Of a DNA stretch of 64,000 nucleotides, positions 63,401 through 64,000 are shown piece after piece (positions within the stretch are counted from its first letter, which is position 1; each line of letters begins with the position of its first letter). Both the position numbers and the translations under genes were made by a program. Under the pieces are notes generated by a model that saw only the letters and a program-made list of their open reading frames with translations, was not told the DNA's origin and made no database searches. The stretch is from the NCBI RefSeq assembly GCF_964355755.1, contig NC_092676.1, forward strand, positions 13,066,288 to 13,130,287, given 5' to 3'. Source of the DNA: Antedon mediterranea (lineage: Eukaryota; Echinodermata; Crinoidea; Comatulida; Antedonidae).

Positions 63401-64000
63401 TTCGAAAAAATTTGTTAACATAAAAAGACCAAAGTGTTTAGAATATCTCCAAATCGCATTTGGAGACGTTTTAGACCATTTTGTGTTTTTCGAAAAAACT
63501 TTTCACACAAAAACATCAAAGTGTACAAAATTCCTTCAAATCGCATTTGGAGACGTTTTAGACCATTTTGTGATTTTCGAAAAACTTTTCACACAAAAAC
63601 ATCAAAGTGTAGAAAATTGCTTCAAATCGCATTTAGAGATGTTTTAGACCATTTTGTGCATTTCGAAAAAATTTGTTAACATAAAAAGACCAAAGTGTTT
63701 AGAATATCTCCAAATCGCATTTGGAGACGTTTTAGACCATTTTGTGCATTTCGATGACACTTGGTTACACAAAAACATCAAAGTGCTTAAAATCACATTT
63801 AAAACCGTTTTAGAGCGTTTTGAGCATTTCGATAAACTTTTCAAACAAAAACATCAAAGTGTACAAAATAGCTTCAAATCGTATTTGGAGACGTTTTAGA
63901 CCATTTTGTGCGTTTCGATGAATCTTGGTTACACAAAAACATCAAAGTGCTTAAAATCAAATTTAAAACCGTTTTAGTGCATTTTGAGCATTTCGATAAA
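60490..64000. repeat. Copy of 47.5-50.5 kb with an extra 511-bp unit; runs off the right edge
   Basis: Bases 60501-62601 match 47520-49620 and 63122-64000 match 49630-50508. In between, K ends at 62409 and 62920 are 511 bp apart and enclose 88-77-87-87-84-88. That is the 676-bp 8-mer without one L-S dimer (676 - 165 = 511). The rest of the block is as at 47.5 kb, with GGTGAAACTTGG near 60613 as a private change. The array clearly continues past the window. Confidence 0.83.

Larger units (their letters stand above)
1..64000. repeat. Satellite DNA array, ~87-bp monomer, fills the window
   Basis: Every part of the window reads as a variant of one A+T-rich unit of 77-100 bp, mostly 87 or 88 bp. 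Within each unit the order is fixed: ACAAAATAGCTTCAAAT, CGCATTT, GACGTTTTAGACC, ATTTTGTGCATTTCGAT, AAAACTTTTCACAC, AAAAACATCAAAG. All copies run in the same direction; I saw no reverse-complement copy and no unrelated interruption. Neighbouring monomers differ clearly by class, while copies one HOR period or one block apart are almost identical, which is the mark of higher-order repeat organisation. Known biology: such arrays typify eukaryotic centromeric and pericentromeric heterochromatin and evolve by unequal exchange. I do not recognise the family, so the host cannot be named. Assembly error (collapse, expansion or misjoin) is a real risk in such a region. Confidence 0.97.

Noticed and set aside
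1-64000. CRISPR array, because of many ~87-bp spaced repeats
   Set aside because: There are no unique spacers between short repeats; the whole unit is repeated and varies by class. No cas-like gene is present.
1-64000. Tandem tRNA or 5S-type RNA gene cluster with ~87-bp units
   Set aside because: The unit has no cloverleaf, no anticodon-arm or T-arm pattern, no A/B box pairs and no terminator arrangement; the only consistent fold is a short inverted repeat.

Overview
The whole 64 kb window is one uninterrupted satellite DNA array. I see no gene, RNA gene, transposon, CRISPR array or other unique sequence in it. The base unit is an A+T-rich monomer of about 87 bp (roughly 32% G+C by hand count of the consensus). 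All copies lie head to tail in the same orientation, and there should be about 760 of them (estimated from the mean unit length, not counted). This points to a eukaryotic nuclear genome assembled from long reads, in pericentromeric, centromeric or other constitutive heterochromatin. I do not recognise the satellite family and cannot name the organism.

The monomers fall into a few length and sequence classes. F/B are the plain 87-mers. L is an 88-mer carrying GGTTACAC. S is a 77-mer lacking 10 bp. K is an 88-mer carrying GTTAACATAAAAAGACC. N is an 87-mer carrying TTAATATCGTG or TTAATACCGTG and CATGTCG. There are also rarer 84-bp and 100-bp forms. Their order follows rules: L is followed by S at every site I read, giving a 165-bp dimer, and K is followed by a monomer starting TGTTTAGA.

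These strings build higher-order repeats (HORs) and tandem blocks: 1,096 bp (13 monomers), 2,027 bp (24 monomers), 1,698 bp (20 monomers), 1,180 bp (14 monomers), and a 676-bp 8-mer with 589-bp and 511-bp derivatives.

On the next scale the window is a mosaic of copied kilobase blocks. Examples are 7.76-11.49 kb = 26.33-30.06 kb, 27.24-29.69 = 34.73-37.18, 31.58-34.11 = 56.95-59.48, 19.69-24.2 = 48.45-54.65 (with an extra 1,698-bp unit in the second copy), 47.52-50.5 = 60.50-64.0 (with an extra 511 bp), 37.63-39.30 = 42.79-44.45, and 1.69-4.10 = 39.38-41.78. Paired blocks that differ by a whole HOR unit, and chimeric blocks whose joints keep monomer register, point to unequal crossover or gene conversion as the main process.

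Many short frames are open on both strands because 87 = 3 x 29. They start mostly at TTG, repeat the same 29-residue pattern and are periodically closed by an amber triplet, so I treat them as by-products of the repeat. The features below give the monomer classes, local structural motifs and a block-by-block map covering the window end to end. Block edges were placed by eye and are accurate to tens of bases.
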